A stretch of DNA of 64,000 nt from Alphaproteobacteria bacterium (GCA_002869105.1 PKTP01000003.1:62001-126000), one strand, 5' to 3'; positions 45,330 to 56,177 are shown, counted from the stretch's first letter. Translations and numbers: made by a program. Notes: a model not told the origin generated them from the letters alone.

Positions 45330-48300
45330 ATGAAATTCGAACGCTATTTTACCAAAGGTTTGAAAGATGCTTATGAAGGCATTGTATTTAAATCAACCAC
45401 GTCTGAAATTCGCAATCCAGATGGTACAGTTGTTTTTAAAGCTGATAACGTTCAAGTTCCTAAGTCTTGGTCTCAGGTAGCGGCTGATATTATTGCTCAG
45501 AAATATTTCCGTAAAGCAGGCGTTCCAAAGTATCTAAAAAAGTACGCGGAAAAAGGTGTTCCAGAGTGGCTTCAGCGCCGCGTTCCGGATGAAGAAAAGC
45601 TTTCAAAAGAATTCAAAAATAAGAAAGAGTGGTTCACGGGCGAAACCGCTGCACGTCAAGTTTTTGATCGTTTAGCTGGAGCATGGACATACTGGGGCTG
45701 GAAAGGCGGATATTTTTCCTCTGAAGAATCTGCCCGGGTTTTCTATGACGAAAATAGAAAAATTCTTGCCTCGCAAATTGCCGCCCCGAATTCACCACAA
45801 TGGTTTAATACCGGGCTCCATTGGGCTTATGGTATTACAGGGCCTGCTCAAGGACACTATTATGTTGATCCTGAATTTGAAAAAGTGACAAAGGCAACCA
45901 GTGCATACGAACGTCCTCAACCACATGCGTGCTTTATTCAAAGCATTCAAGATGATTTGGTTAACCCGCAAGGGATCATGGACATGTGGGTGCGTGAAGC
46001 GCGGCTGTTTAAATTTGGATCTGGCACCGGAACAAACTTTTCTGCCTTACGGGGAAGCGGTGAAAACTTGTCTGGCGGCGGTCGTTCTTCTGGTTTGATG
46101 AGTTTTTTGAAAATTGGGGATCGGGCTGCAGGTGCCATCAAATCCGGGGGAACAACCCGTCGGGCTGCAAAAATGGTGACTTTGGACGTCGATCATCCTG
46201 ATATTGAAGAGTTTGTGAACTGGAAGGTGATTGAAGAACAAAAAGTAGCAGCGCTTGTGGCAGGATCCAAACAACTCAAAAAGAATCTTTCTAAAATTCT
46301 TGATCTTTGCTCTGAAGAAAACGGGGGGCCAGATCCTCACAAAAACCCTGAGCTGAAGCAAGCCATTAAAGAGGCTCAGAAAGTTAGTATTCCTGAAAAC
46401 TATATTCAGCGGGTTCTACAGCTGGCGAGTCTTGGGAAGACCGACATTGACCTTATAGAGTTTGATACAGACTGGACCTCAGAAGCTTATGTAACCGTAT
46501 CGGGCCAAAACTCTAATAACTCTGTGCGAGTTAGTAACGAGTTTTTGAGAAAGGCTCTGAACCAAGAAGAATGGAATTTGATTCGTCGCACAGATGGTGA
46601 CGTCTATAAGTCTATATCTGCAAACAAGCTCTGGGATGATATTTGTTATGCTGCTTGGGCATGCGCAGATCCAGGAATCCAATTTGATACCACCATCAAT
46701 GAATGGCATGCATGTCCCAAGGATGGGCGCATTAATGCCTCAAACCCTTGTTCGGAGTATATGTTTCTAGATGATACGGCCTGTAACTTGGCCTCAATCA
46801 ATCTCATTAAATTTTATGAGCAAAAAAACGATGGCACGCCTGTTTTCGATGTTGAGGGCTATGAATATGCCATTCGCATTCTGACCGTTGTTCTTGAAAT
46901 CGCTGTTTATATGTCGCAACTCCCCTCCAAAGAAATTGCTGAGGGCACCTATAACTACAGAACCCTTGGGTTGGGATATGCCAACATTGGTGGATTGCTA
47001 ATGTCAATGGGCCTGCCTTACGATAGTGATGAAGGACGTGCTTTAGCAGGAGCGTTGACAGCGATTATGACTGGTCTTTCATACGGAGCATCTGCAGACA
47101 TGGCCAAAGAAATGGGGCCATTCAAACGATTTGCTCAGAACCAAAAAGACATGCTGCGGGTTATGAAAAATCATCAACGGGCGGCTTATGGTCATGAAAA
47201 AGGATATGACCGACTTGATATCTTGCCTGTAGCACTTGATCACAAAAATTGTCCATTGCCGCAGTTGCTTGAAAGAGCAACCCATGCTTGGGATCAAGCT
47301 GTTGCAAAAGGTGAGCAGCATGGGTATCGAAATGCGCAGGTGACTGTCATCGCGCCAACGGGAACAATTGGTCTTGTCATGGATTGTGACACAACGGGAA
47401 TTGAGCCTGATTTCGCCCTGGTTAAATTTAAAAAACTTGCCGGCGGCGGATACTTTAAGATCATCAATAATATGGTGCCAAATGCCCTTCGAGCGCTGCA
47501 TTACTCTGAAGAGGAAATCCATGACATGATTCAATATGCAACGGGGCATGGAAGCTTAAAAGAGGCCCCTGGCATTGATCATGAAAAATTAAAGCTCAAA
47601 GGTTTTGATGAGGCGTCTTTGGAAAAAATTGAGGGTGCTCTTGAAAAAGCATTTGATATTAAGTTTGTTTTTAATAAGTGGACCCTTGGTGAAGATTTTT
47701 GTATCGAGAAACTTGGCATCAGTGCTGAAAAATTGAATGATCCAAATTTTGATATGCTGCGTCTCTTCGGGTTTTCGAGCGCTGAAATTAATCAAGCCAA
47801 TACATACTGTGTTGGTGCGATGACCCTAGAAGGTGCACCGAACTTGAAGCCAGAACACCTGCCAATCTTTGATTGTGCAACCCCGTGTGGAAAAATTGGT
47901 AAGCGGTTCCTCTCAAGTGAAAGCCACATTCGTATGATGGCCGCGGCACAGCCTTTCTTATCTGGTGCTATTTCCAAAACCATCAATATGCCAAACCACG
48001 CATCCATCAAAGATTGTAGCGATGCCTATTTGCTTTCGTGGAAGCTAGGGCTTAAGTCCAATGCCTTGTATCGGGATGGGTCTAAACTTTCTCAAGCGCT
48101 TTATGGCAATTTCTATGATGACGATGAAAGCGAAAGTGAGTCTGAAGAAAACCCACAAGCCCAAACAGTTAATATTGTTGAAAAAATCATTGAGCGTGTC
48201 GTTCATCAAGCTGAGCGACGCGTCCTGCCAACACGCCGTAAAGGCTACACTCAAAAAGCCAAGGTTGGGGGGCACAAGGTTTATCTTCGCACAGGTGAAT

Positions 48301-48971
48301 ATGAGGACGGCAAATGTGGTGAAATCTTTATTGATATGCATAAAGAGGGCGCTGCCTTTAGGAGTTTGATGAACAATTTTGCAATGGCAATTTCAATTGG
48401 GCTTCAATACGGCGTTCCTCTTGAAGAGTATGTTGAAGCCTTTACCTTCACTCGTTTTGAACCTGCAGGCCGTGTTGAGGGTAACGATGCTATCAAAATG
48501 GCAACCTCAATCTTAGATTATATTTTCCGAGAGCTGGCGGTTTCTTATTTGGGTCGCTCTGATTTGGCACATGTTGATTTAAGCGATATGTCGCCCTCTA
48601 GCATAGGTGAATCTGTTGCTTCAACGCACAATGACCAACAAGATCAAATTGACATTTCACAACAAATTCTAGCGCAGGCAAGTAACGGATTTGTTCGGAA
48701 TAACCTCTATGTCTTGAGCGGCAGCGCTAATGCTTTCTCCTCAGTGGCTGCTAGTACAGCTGGTGGTGAAGCGTCAGTTACAACTGCAACAACAGTTGTG
48801 CATTTAGCAAATGCTAAGAAAGCCACAAGCTCTGTTTCTGATAAAGTGACTCAGGCACGAATTCAGGGATACGAAGGGGATGCTTGCTCGGATTGTGGTA
48901 ATTTTACGCTTGTTCGTAATGGGACGTGTCTGAAGTGTGACACCTGTGGAAGCACAAGTGGTTGTTCTTAA
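45330..48971 (+). CDS. nrdJ: Vitamin B12-dependent ribonucleotide reductase (class II)
   Basis: NrdJ makes deoxyribonucleotides with adenosylcobalamin and works with or without oxygen. The 1213-residue protein is intact. It has the N-terminal substrate and effector region ([18 protein letters not shown]), the active-site [20 protein letters not shown], the radical-site TNTYCVGA-like [12 protein letters not shown], and a C-terminal Cys-rich ribbon with CSDC, CLKC and CGSTSGC. The start is preceded by GAAAGGGA. Expression is likely controlled by two NrdR boxes, not a B12 riboswitch, of which I see no sign. The enzyme makes the organism dependent on cobalamin. Confidence 0.95.
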   Translation: MKFERYFTKGLKDAYEGIVFKSTTSEIRNPDGTVVFKADNVQVPKSWSQVAADIIAQKYFRKAGVPKYLKKYAEKGVPEWLQRRVPDEEKLSKEFKNKKEWFTGETAARQVFDRLAGAWTYWGWKGGYFSSEESARVFYDENRKILASQIAAPNSPQWFNTGLHWAYGITGPAQGHYYVDPEFEKVTKATSAYERPQPHACFIQSIQDDLVNPQGIMDMWVREARLFKFGSGTGTNFSALRGSGENLSGGGRSSGLMSFLKIGDRAAGAIKSGGTTRRAAKMVTLDVDHPDIEEFVNWKVIEEQKVAALVAGSKQLKKNLSKILDLCSEENGGPDPHKNPELKQAIKEAQKVSIPENYIQRVLQLASLGKTDIDLIEFDTDWTSEAYVTVSGQNSNNSVRVSNEFLRKALNQEEWNLIRRTDGDVYKSISANKLWDDICYAAWACADPGIQFDTTINEWHACPKDGRINASNPCSEYMFLDDTACNLASINLIKFYEQKNDGTPVFDVEGYEYAIRILTVVLEIAVYMSQLPSKEIAEGTYNYRTLGLGYANIGGLLMSMGLPYDSDEGRALAGALTAIMTGLSYGASADMAKEMGPFKRFAQNQKDMLRVMKNHQRAAYGHEKGYDRLDILPVALDHKNCPLPQLLERATHAWDQAVAKGEQHGYRNAQVTVIAPTGTIGLVMDCDTTGIEPDFALVKFKKLAGGGYFKIINNMVPNALRALHYSEEEIHDMIQYATGHGSLKEAPGIDHEKLKLKGFDEASLEKIEGALEKAFDIKFVFNKWTLGEDFCIEKLGISAEKLNDPNFDMLRLFGFSSAEINQANTYCVGAMTLEGAPNLKPEHLPIFDCATPCGKIGKRFLSSESHIRMMAAAQPFLSGAISKTINMPNHASIKDCSDAYLLSWKLGLKSNALYRDGSKLSQALYGNFYDDDESESESEENPQAQTVNIVEKIIERVVHQAERRVLPTRRKGYTQKAKVGGHKVYLRTGEYEDGKCGEIFIDMHKEGAAFRSLMNNFAMAISIGLQYGVPLEEYVEAFTFTRFEPAGRVEGNDAIKMATSILDYIFRELAVSYLGRSDLAHVDLSDMSPSSIGESVASTHNDQQDQIDISQQILAQASNGFVRNNLYVLSGSANAFSSVAASTAGGEASVTTATTVVHLANAKKATSSVSDKVTQARIQGYEGDACSDCGNFTLVRNGTCLKCDTCGSTSGCS

Positions 48972-48995
48972 AAAACGCTATGCTTGATAAAAATT

Positions 48996-49019
48996 AAGGG
49001 GCTATGTGCCCCTTTTTTT
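48996..49019 (+). terminator. Rho-independent terminator of nrdJ
   Basis: The 7-pair stem AAGGGGC/GCCCCTT, with a five-base loop, is followed by T7 and lies 25 bases after the nrdJ stop. Confidence 0.9.
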
Positions 49020-49082
49020 CATTAAAGTCTATTCAAAAGTGAATAAAAAAGGTAATAAAAACTAAATTCAAGTGGTAAGAAG

Positions 49083-50030
49083 ATGCAAGTACTGGACTTT
49101 GAAAACCCAATAACTGAATTGGATCAAAAAATTCAAGAACTGAGCCGTATGTCTAATGATGGCAAGATTGATATCTTGCAAGACATCAGTAATCTTCAAA
49201 AAAAGCGGGATAAACTTCTTCGTGAAACATATGAGAATTTGACACCCTTTCAGAAGGTGCAAATTGCCCGTCACGTAGATCGGCCCCATTTCAAAGATTA
49301 CATAAACCACATGACCACTGATTTTGTTGAGCTCTCGGGAGATCGCCTTTTTGCTGAAGATGCGGCTATTTTAGGCGGTCTTGCTCGTATAGAGGGGCGC
49401 ACAATTATGATTATGGGCCATGAAAAGGGCAGTGATCTTGACTCTCGTTTGAAGCATAATTTTGGTATGCCATTACCCGAGGGCTATCGCAAAGCTCAGC
49501 GCTTGATGAAGCTTGCTGAGCAATATCAAATACCGATCGTAACCATTGTAGACACGGCTGGTGCATATCCTGGGATAGGTGCTGAAGAACGCGGGCAATC
49601 AGAAGCCATTGCCAAAAGCATTGAAACTTGCTTGTCAGTAACTGTTCCAATTATTTCAGTGATCATTGGGGAAGGGGGCTCCGGTGGTGCGATTGCTATT
49701 GCAACGGCCAATAAGGTGTTCATGCTAGAACACTCTATTTATTCAGTTATTTCTCCTGAAGGGTGTGCCTCTATTTTATGGAGAAGCCGTGAGAAGAAAG
49801 AGGAGGCTGCAGAAGCCCAGAAGCTGACAGCACAAGATTTAAAGCGCCTTAATATTATTGATGATATCATCAGTGAGCCTCTTGGGGGTGCGCATCGAGA
49901 TTCCAAAAAAACAATCCTAAATGTTAAAAAAATGATCACAGAACAGCTTGATTCATTGAGTCGCCTGCGCGGCAGCGCGCTTAAAAGTCAGCGATCAAAG
50001 AAGTATCTACAAATGGGAAAAAAAGTTTAA
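49083..50030 (+). CDS. accA: Acetyl-CoA carboxylase carboxyltransferase subunit alpha
   Basis: AccA with AccD transfers the carboxyl group from biotin to acetyl-CoA at the start of fatty acid synthesis. The 315-residue protein has the start MQVLDFENPITELDQKIQEL, the crotonase-like domain with DRLFAEDAAILGGLARIEG and FGMPLPEGYRKAQRLMKLA, and EGGSGGAIAIATANKVFMLE. It is full length. Confidence 0.97.
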   Translation: MQVLDFENPITELDQKIQELSRMSNDGKIDILQDISNLQKKRDKLLRETYENLTPFQKVQIARHVDRPHFKDYINHMTTDFVELSGDRLFAEDAAILGGLARIEGRTIMIMGHEKGSDLDSRLKHNFGMPLPEGYRKAQRLMKLAEQYQIPIVTIVDTAGAYPGIGAEERGQSEAIAKSIETCLSVTVPIISVIIGEGGSGGAIAIATANKVFMLEHSIYSVISPEGCASILWRSREKKEEAAEAQKLTAQDLKRLNIIDDIISEPLGGAHRDSKKTILNVKKMITEQLDSLSRLRGSALKSQRSKKYLQMGKKV

Positions 50031-50049
50031 ACTCTTTTTTCAAAATAGG

Positions 50050-50084
50050 GGCACGAAAAGTATGACTTTTTGTTTGCCTTTTTT
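50050..50084 (+). terminator. Probable terminator after accA
   Basis: The arms GGCA-CGAAAAGT and ACTTTTTG-TT-TGCC, with a two-base bulge, are followed by T6. It lies 20 bases after the accA stop. Confidence 0.55.
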
Positions 50085-50108
50085 GGGTGAGGTATCATAC
50101 TAACCACC

Positions 50109-50816
50109 ATGAAATATAGAACCGTCTTCATTTCTGATATTCACTTGGGCACTCATGGGTGCAGAGCTCATGATTTGCTTACGTTTCTAAATAATATGGA
50201 ATGTGAAACACTTTATCTTGTTGGGGATGTGATTGATGTTTGGGCTTTGAAATGGCATTTTCATTGGCCTGAAAGCCATATGAATGTTTTGCAAAAGTTT
50301 CTTGATATTGCAAATAGCGCAACAAAAGTCAAACTTATCCCAGGAAATCATGATGAACTATTTAAAGATTTGGTTGGCCTGCGGTTAAGCAATATAGAAA
50401 TTCTGCTTGAAGATACGTTTGTTTCAAAAAAAGGCAAAAAATACCTTGTGATGCATGGAGACAAGCATGATGTTTTTCATGTTCATTTTAAATGGATCTC
50501 TAAACTATGCACGCGGTTTCAAAGCCGAAGTGAACGCTTTGGCGCTTATTTCAGCTCAAACCATAAGGTGAGCAAAAAACTAAAAGGGGTTGTCAAAAAC
50601 GCAGCCAGGCATATTAATAGATTCGAAAAAGCGATTGTCAAAGAAGCCAAGAACCGTGGATACGATGGTGTGTTATGTGGGCATTTTCATTCTCCGGCAC
50701 AAAAGATGATTGATGGCATTGAGTATATTAATGATGGTGACTGGGTCCAACACCGTACAGCTTTTGTCGAAGAGCTTGATGGGACAATGAAGTTGCTTGA
50801 TTTTAAGGATCTTTAA
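50109..50816 (+). CDS. LpxH-like UDP-2,3-diacylglucosamine diphosphatase family metallophosphoesterase
   Basis: The 235-residue protein has the two-metal phosphoesterase motifs in order: SDIHLGTHG, LVGDVIDVWAL, GNHDE, MHGDKHD and GHFHSPA. The family includes LpxH-type enzymes that make lipid X in lipid A synthesis, and many alphaproteobacteria have this longer variant. The next gene, two bases later, is a GT4 glycosyltransferase, a frequent partner. The exact substrate is uncertain because the variant is not LpxH itself. Confidence 0.8.
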   Translation: MKYRTVFISDIHLGTHGCRAHDLLTFLNNMECETLYLVGDVIDVWALKWHFHWPESHMNVLQKFLDIANSATKVKLIPGNHDELFKDLVGLRLSNIEILLEDTFVSKKGKKYLVMHGDKHDVFHVHFKWISKLCTRFQSRSERFGAYFSSNHKVSKKLKGVVKNAARHINRFEKAIVKEAKNRGYDGVLCGHFHSPAQKMIDGIEYINDGDWVQHRTAFVEELDGTMKLLDFKDL

Positions 50817-50818
50817 TT

Positions 50819-51913
50819 GTGAAGAAGAGTCTCACTCGACCACAAAAAATTCAACGGTTATTGATTGCAACTGATGCATGGGCGCCGCAGGTCAACGGTG
50901 TTGTAAGAACCTATGAGCGTTTAGTCAGCGAGTTGGTACAAAAAAATATAGACGTTTATGTTGTAGAGCCAAGTCAATTTAAAACCATTCCTCTTCCAGG
51001 GTACAGCGAGATTAAATTATCTTTGGTTTTATCGAACCAAATCAACGATTTGATCCTAGAAAAACAACCAGATCATATCCATATTGCAACTGAAGGGCCA
51101 ATAGGCATGGCCATGAGGCGATATTGTATGCGTCATTCGCTCTCTTTTACCACGTCCTTCCATACTAAATTTCCTGAGTATATTGAAGCGCGCACAATGA
51201 TTCCAAGTCATATTAGCTATCACTTACTCAGGCGCTTTCACAATGCTGCAACAGCCGTCTTTGTCTCGACAAAATCACTTATGAAAACACTTGAGGAAAA
51301 GGACTTCAAAAACCTTAAATTATGGCCTAAAGCTGTGGACACAAAAATTTTTAGACCGAAGGAAATAAACAAACAAGATTTTCTTCATTCGGTTTCCACA
51401 AAACACGCTCAAATAAACCTTCACCCAAAATCTCCTATTTTTCTTTATGTTGGGCGTGTCGCAATTGAGAAAAATATTGAGAGCTTTCTGGCATTAAATA
51501 CAAAAGGGTTAAAAGTTGTAGTTGGAGAAGGGCCTCAAAAAAACGAATTAGAAAGAAAATTTTCTGAAGCCTTGTTTGTTGGGCAAAAAACTGGAGAAGA
51601 TCTTGTTGATTGGTATAATGCGGCGGATGTATTTGTTTTTCCATCTATGACAGATACATATGGAAACGTCATTCTTGAAGCTCTGGCTTGTGGCCTTCCT
51701 GTTGCTGCCTATCCTGTGACAGGGCCGATTGATATCATTGATCAAGGAATAACGGGTTATTTGAGCTGGGATTTAGATACTGCTGTGCAATCTTCTTTGA
51801 AACTTAAATCGGATGCTTGCATGAAAGCAGTTTCCGCGAACACATGGCATTATGTTAGTGAAAAATTTCTTGAAATTTTAAATAGCACGAGAGTGCACCT
51901 AACCATCCACTGA
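50819..51913 (+). CDS. GT4 family glycosyltransferase
   Basis: This is a GT-B-fold retaining glycosyltransferase of 364 residues with GTG start. It resembles the family containing mannosyl- and glucosyltransferases for lipids and glycans (MgtA/SqdX-like). Visible features are the N-terminal TDAWAPQVNGVVRTYERLV, the middle FLYVGRVAIEKNIESFLAL, and the donor-site FVFPSMTDTYGNVILEALAC followed by GLPVAA. It is coupled to the LpxH-like gene, so envelope glycolipid synthesis is likely. Confidence 0.87.
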   Translation: MKKSLTRPQKIQRLLIATDAWAPQVNGVVRTYERLVSELVQKNIDVYVVEPSQFKTIPLPGYSEIKLSLVLSNQINDLILEKQPDHIHIATEGPIGMAMRRYCMRHSLSFTTSFHTKFPEYIEARTMIPSHISYHLLRRFHNAATAVFVSTKSLMKTLEEKDFKNLKLWPKAVDTKIFRPKEINKQDFLHSVSTKHAQINLHPKSPIFLYVGRVAIEKNIESFLALNTKGLKVVVGEGPQKNELERKFSEALFVGQKTGEDLVDWYNAADVFVFPSMTDTYGNVILEALACGLPVAAYPVTGPIDIIDQGITGYLSWDLDTAVQSSLKLKSDACMKAVSANTWHYVSEKFLEILNSTRVHLTIH

Positions 51914-51974
51914 TATACTGTTTTTTTTATTTACATTTATTGCATGATCAAATAGCTTGTAAAAAATAATTCCA

Positions 51975-53270
51975 TTGAAAAATTTGATTACCTTTTCTCA
52001 GACATACCTAAGCGATAGCCTCATTAGCAATTTAGATAAGCTCGGCTATGTTCAGCCCACACCTATTCAAAGCAAGCTTATTCCGAAAATCTTTCAAGGT
52101 CAGGATGTTTTAGGCATTGCTCAAACAGGCACAGGGAAAACAGCGGCCTATGCCTTGCCTCTTATTGATCTTATCTATCATAGTAGAAGGCGCTCTGGCA
52201 TGGCCAGTTGTCTGATTCTTGTGCCCACGCGTGAACTGGCTGAGCAAGTTGCATCAACAAGCTTTGAGAAGTATGGTCGAAAACATCATATCAGAACAGC
52301 GACGCTTATTGGCGGCATGGCTCAAACCAAACAGCTTGGCGCGCTCTCAAAGGGAGCAGATGTGATTATTGCAACTCCAGGGCGCTTTCTTGACTTTTAT
52401 GATAAAGGGAAAATTTTATTAGCTAATATAAAGTTTTTCGTTATTGATGAAGCGGATAGAATGCTAGATATGGGGTTCTTGCCTGACATGCAGCGAATCA
52501 ACAATCTCTTGCCTCAAAGAAAGCAGTCATTGTTTTTATCAGCAACGATGTTACCAAGCATTCAAAAGTGTGCAGAAGAAATTCTTAGAAATCCCGTCGT
52601 TGTCAAAATCAAACCTTCTGAAACAGTCAATAAGGTTATTGAACAAAAATTTGTACAAGTAACGGCTGAAATCTCGAAATCTGATCAGATGAAGCGTCGC
52701 ATGCTTCGTGATCTTATTAAAAAGCACGAAATTTCTAATGCGATTATCTTTTGTAACCGTAAAAATGATGTTGATATATTAGAGAAATCGATGAATCGCT
52801 ATGGGTATAAGGTACGCGGCTTCCATGGTGATATCCATCAAAGCAAGCGATTGGAATACTTAACAAGCTTTAAAGATGGGCATATTGACTTTCTTATCGC
52901 CAGTGATATTGCGGCGCGTGGGATTGACATTGATGGACTCCCTAATGTCATTAATTATGATTTCCCCATGAGCTCAGAGGAATATATACATAGAATAGGC
53001 CGTACGGGGAGAGCGGGGATGTCTGGAAATGCCTGGACATTTTTAACCGATAAAGAATGTGCAAGAGCTAAAAAGGTTCTTCCTGAAACTTTGGACTTTA
53101 TTAACTTATCTAAAGAAAGTGTCCCCAGTCAGAAACCACCTAAACCTTCAAATGAAAAAGAGACTCAATCAAATGAAAAAGAGACGCAATTGTCAGAGTC
53201 ACCTACGGGCTTCGGAGGAGACACCCCCGATTTCATGTTAGCTAATTTTGACTTAAGCTTAATTGATTAA
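51975..53270 (+). CDS. DEAD-box ATP-dependent RNA helicase (RhlE-like)
   Basis: The 431-residue protein, with a TTG start, has all DEAD-box motifs: Q motif GYVQPTPIQSKLIP, AQTGTGKTAAYALPL, PTRELAEQV, ATPGR, VIDEADRMLDMGF, SATMLPS, and HRIGRTGRAG. The tail after about residue 370 is variable and contains two copies of SNEKETQ. RhlE-type helicases act in RNA decay and ribosome assembly. The gene ends two bases before the convergent broken lipoprotein gene. Confidence 0.92.
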   Translation: MKNLITFSQTYLSDSLISNLDKLGYVQPTPIQSKLIPKIFQGQDVLGIAQTGTGKTAAYALPLIDLIYHSRRRSGMASCLILVPTRELAEQVASTSFEKYGRKHHIRTATLIGGMAQTKQLGALSKGADVIIATPGRFLDFYDKGKILLANIKFFVIDEADRMLDMGFLPDMQRINNLLPQRKQSLFLSATMLPSIQKCAEEILRNPVVVKIKPSETVNKVIEQKFVQVTAEISKSDQMKRRMLRDLIKKHEISNAIIFCNRKNDVDILEKSMNRYGYKVRGFHGDIHQSKRLEYLTSFKDGHIDFLIASDIAARGIDIDGLPNVINYDFPMSSEEYIHRIGRTGRAGMSGNAWTFLTDKECARAKKVLPETLDFINLSKESVPSQKPPKPSNEKETQSNEKETQLSESPTGFGGDTPDFMLANFDLSLID

Positions 53271-53272
53271 CC

Positions 53273-53727
53273 CTATACAAGAGATATAATCTTAAAGCCT
53301 TTCCCAGAAGATTCAGACGTAACTTTGATGAATGAACATGAGGGGCTTTTATTTTCCTTATCTTGCATCATCTTTATACTTGCTTCAAGAATAGCAGATG
53401 TTGATGGTTTTTTATCTTTCCATCGCTCAAGATATTTTTTCTTGGCTTCTTCTGAGCTGTGCATGTCTGCACGATAAGTGTAAATTGCTCGGTGATGGCA
53501 TCATCAAGGTGTGGCTGAGTGATCTTTATATGGTCGTTTTCAATAGTTAGGATGGATTTATTAAAAACGTCTTCTTGAACTTGTAGCTCTTTTTTCAAAA
53601 GAGCATTTGTTTTATCCAAAATAGACTGGGTTTCTTTTGTCGAACAAGAGAATCTATTGTCACATGCGCCCAGCGTAAGAAGGGCTAATATTACAAAGAC
53701 GTGAAGGTGAGGATTTTTAAGGAACAT
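53273..53727 (-). pseudogene. Small lipoprotein of unknown function, frameshifted
   Basis: The first frame (53374-53727) starts MFLKNPHLHVFVILALLTLG followed by ACDN, a signal peptide with lipobox LGAC. Near 53464-53470 the frame changes: the tail TLIVQT can be continued by HSSEEAKKKYLERWKDKKPS in another frame (53273-53464), which ends SGKGFKIISLV. Joined with one base change the protein would have about 150 residues. The site is not a homopolymer. No family is recognised. Confidence 0.5.
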
Positions 53728-53867
53728 TTTGATCTCTTTAAATTGATAATATTATGTTACGCTTACAATGAATAAACTCAAGAAAAAAATCTATTAGGTC
53801 TTAAGAATATATTGCTTGCGGTTATAATCTCTAATATATTCAATCTTTAATTATTAAATGTAAAAAC

Positions 53868-54341
53868 ATGAAAAAAATACCCATAACAAAAGCAGGCCTG
53901 AATAAAATAAGAGCCGAGTTGGAGAGGCTCAAAAATATTGAACGCCCCCTTGTTATTGAGGCGATACAAGAAGCACGTGCGCATGGTGATTTATCTGAAA
54001 ACGCAGAATATCATGCAGCAAGAGAGAAGCAAGGCTATATTGAAGCCAGGATAAGGGACCTGGAGGCAAAAGTTGGGCTTGCTGAAGTTGTTGATGTCAG
54101 TGAATTATCTGGCAATAAAGTCATTTTCGGCGCAACGGTGACAGTGGTTGATGAAGATACCGATGAAGAAACGACTTATCAGATTGTTGGGGAAGAAGAG
54201 TCAAATATTAAGGAAAAAAGACTCTCTATCCAAGCGCCTCTTTCACGGGCGTTGGTTGGCAAATCTGTGGGGGACAGCGTTGAGGTTAAAGCGCCCAGCG
54301 GGACTAAGTTTTACGAAATCTTGAAAATTGAATTTATCTAA
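53868..54341 (+). CDS. greA: Transcription elongation factor GreA
   Basis: GreA rescues backtracked RNA polymerase by stimulating transcript cleavage. The 157-residue protein has the coiled-coil N-terminus starting MKKIPITKAGLNKIRAELER, the acidic tip HGDLSENAEYHAAREKQ, and the C-terminal FKBP-like domain ending KFYEILKIEF. It touches the next gene. Confidence 0.97.
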   Translation: MKKIPITKAGLNKIRAELERLKNIERPLVIEAIQEARAHGDLSENAEYHAAREKQGYIEARIRDLEAKVGLAEVVDVSELSGNKVIFGATVTVVDEDTDEETTYQIVGEEESNIKEKRLSIQAPLSRALVGKSVGDSVEVKAPSGTKFYEILKIEFI

Positions 54342-55325
54342 GTGACACAAAAGCAATCATGCTTAATCCTCACAAATGGACGTATTGGGACGGTTAAGCC
54401 TTGCCGAGCTCTTGCTCAAGCCCTCAACTTGCAGGTAACTGAACAATCACTTCAGATTCGGTTCCCGTGGTCTTTATTACCGGCCAGGCTTTGGATTTTC
54501 AGCCAACTGGCTTATAAAAACTTTAACTTTTCCTCGATCGCCTCCAAAGCAACTGATTTTCCTGATTATGTCATCACATCCGGGCGCACAGCTGTAAACG
54601 CCGGGATTGAAATTAAAAAAAGGGCTCAAAAAAGAAATGTGCTTACAAAAGCCATTCATTTAATGGATCCAAAATTAAGTCCTGAGTATTTTGATGCCGT
54701 GATATGCCCTGAACATGACAAGATATCGGGTAAAAATGTGATTAAATGTTTGGGAACGCTTCATGATCTTTCAGAACAAAAGCTTGATCAACTTCCGCTC
54801 AAGAGTCCATTTGAAAAAAATAAGCATCATAAAATGAGCGTCGGCGTGTTTATTGGAGGGCCGAGTAAGCATTTTATCTTTAATGAATTTGTGATGGATC
54901 AACTTGTGCAGGATATGCAAGACTTGTCAAAAACGTATCAGCTATTGATCACGCCCTCCCGTCGGACGCCTAAAAAATTAATGAGCGCCTTATATGCGAC
55001 ATTAGATGATTCCCACTATATTTGGTCAGGATCTGGAGAAAACCCTTATTTTGATATCCTGAAACAAAGTGATGCTCTCGTGGTAACATGTGACTCCGTG
55101 TCCATGATGAGTGAGTTTGCCAGTTTGACTACGCCCTTTTTTATTTATTACTTGCCGTCAAAAAGCCGGGGGAAAAATAAAATCTTAGCATTTGCAGATC
55201 GACTTTTAGCAGGAAAATATGGCCAACTTTACAGCAAAGAAGCCCTTTCAAAAAAACAAAAAGAAAAAACACCTCTTAAAATAATGCCCGGTGTTGTTGA
55301 GAGGTTGAGGAGCGCTCTAGGTTAG
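54342..55325 (+). CDS. ELM1/GtrOC1 family putative glycosyltransferase
   Basis: The 327-residue protein, with GTG start right after the greA stop, belongs to the family of mitochondrial fission ELM1 proteins and bacterial homologues (DUF1022). It has the start ILTNGRIGTVKPCRALAQAL, the VGVFIGGPSKHFIF segment, the LLITPSRRTPKKL strand, and a nucleotide-sugar-like VTCDSVSMMSEFASLTTPFF. Bacterial members are thought to be GT-B-type glycosyltransferases. It is translationally linked to greA. Confidence 0.85.
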   Translation: MTQKQSCLILTNGRIGTVKPCRALAQALNLQVTEQSLQIRFPWSLLPARLWIFSQLAYKNFNFSSIASKATDFPDYVITSGRTAVNAGIEIKKRAQKRNVLTKAIHLMDPKLSPEYFDAVICPEHDKISGKNVIKCLGTLHDLSEQKLDQLPLKSPFEKNKHHKMSVGVFIGGPSKHFIFNEFVMDQLVQDMQDLSKTYQLLITPSRRTPKKLMSALYATLDDSHYIWSGSGENPYFDILKQSDALVVTCDSVSMMSEFASLTTPFFIYYLPSKSRGKNKILAFADRLLAGKYGQLYSKEALSKKQKEKTPLKIMPGVVERLRSALG

Positions 55326-55376
55326 AGATCTATACGACGGCGGCTTCTCAGATGTTTTATTTATTTCTCCCGATGA

Positions 55377-55661
55377 TTAAGGAGGGAAGCACTGCTCACT
55401 AAACCTCAAGCTCACAGAAGTGCCTTTTTTAGGCGAAGAAGATAGAGAAAGAGTGCCGGGGTTTCCATTGTATTTAGATTTTTCAAGCACTGTTTGGGTG
55501 TTAACAAGATCTAGGCCAGATAGATTTCCTAGACCTGGTGTTGGATCAATTTTTAGGCCATTAAGAACCTCTCCACCCACATATTGCGCCACCATGTTAA
55601 TGGTCATGCGTTTAACGGCTCGCTCGCTGAAGGGCATTTCTGAGGCCATTTCGATCACCAA
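55377..55661 (-). pseudogene. Toxin-stem fragment
   Basis: The 94-codon frame starts near the previous gene's stop and contains AVKRMTINMVAQYVGGEVLN followed by GLKIDP. This matches AVKQMAVNIVGQYMGQQVAG followed by DLGIDP in the large toxin gene (58436-58981). It is therefore a displaced or decayed copy of that stem region, followed by an unrelated tail (PGTLSLSSSPKKGTSVSLRF). It has no own ribosome binding site. Confidence 0.6.
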
Positions 55662-55691
55662 TGGCTTATGGGGAAATTTTCGTGCTAAGAT

Positions 55692-56075
55692 TTATTTTTG
55701 CGCTTCCACAGGCTTGATCAAATCTTGCGGAATAAGTTCATGCTGAATCTGCACATCCATACCATAGTGCCGGGCCAGTTGTACCAGACCAAGCGGGAAA
55801 ATAGCGATTAATTTGTATTCAGGCACTTCGTATTTATATTTGGCTTTGTAGCCTTTCATTAATTGCTGAAAACTCTCTTCAAATGCTTTTGTTTTTCTAA
55901 AATATAAAGCTGCAATAACTTCTGTTAAGTGGATAGACCATTTTTTTTTATTTGAATAATAAGTACGAGCTAGATCAATTTCATTTGATATGTTTTGCTG
56001 GGCAAGCAGTCCTCTAAGCAATTTAAAAAGGTGAAGATTTTTATCGGCTTTGACTTTTTCAAGACAATCATTCAT
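55692..56075 (-). CDS. Small unknown protein, candidate immunity protein
   Basis: The 127-residue protein is helical and has no signal peptide. Its segments IDLARTYYSNKKKWSIHL and FEESFQQLMKGYKAKYKY recall Imm49-type immunity proteins, but the match is weak and I do not assign it. It lies directly after the orphan toxin-tip fragment at 56178-56440, the usual place of a cognate immunity gene. Confidence 0.4.
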   Translation of the reverse strand: MNDCLEKVKADKNLHLFKLLRGLLAQQNISNEIDLARTYYSNKKKWSIHLTEVIAALYFRKTKAFEESFQQLMKGYKAKYKYEVPEYKLIAIFPLGLVQLARHYGMDVQIQHELIPQDLIKPVEAQK

Positions 56076-56177
56076 TTGAGGGATCAGATCAAAGCACCCA
56101 CTAGATAAGCTTTGGATAAATTCGGACAGAGGTAAGTTTTTCTAATTTTCTGATTTGCGCCACACGGCCCTTACTAA

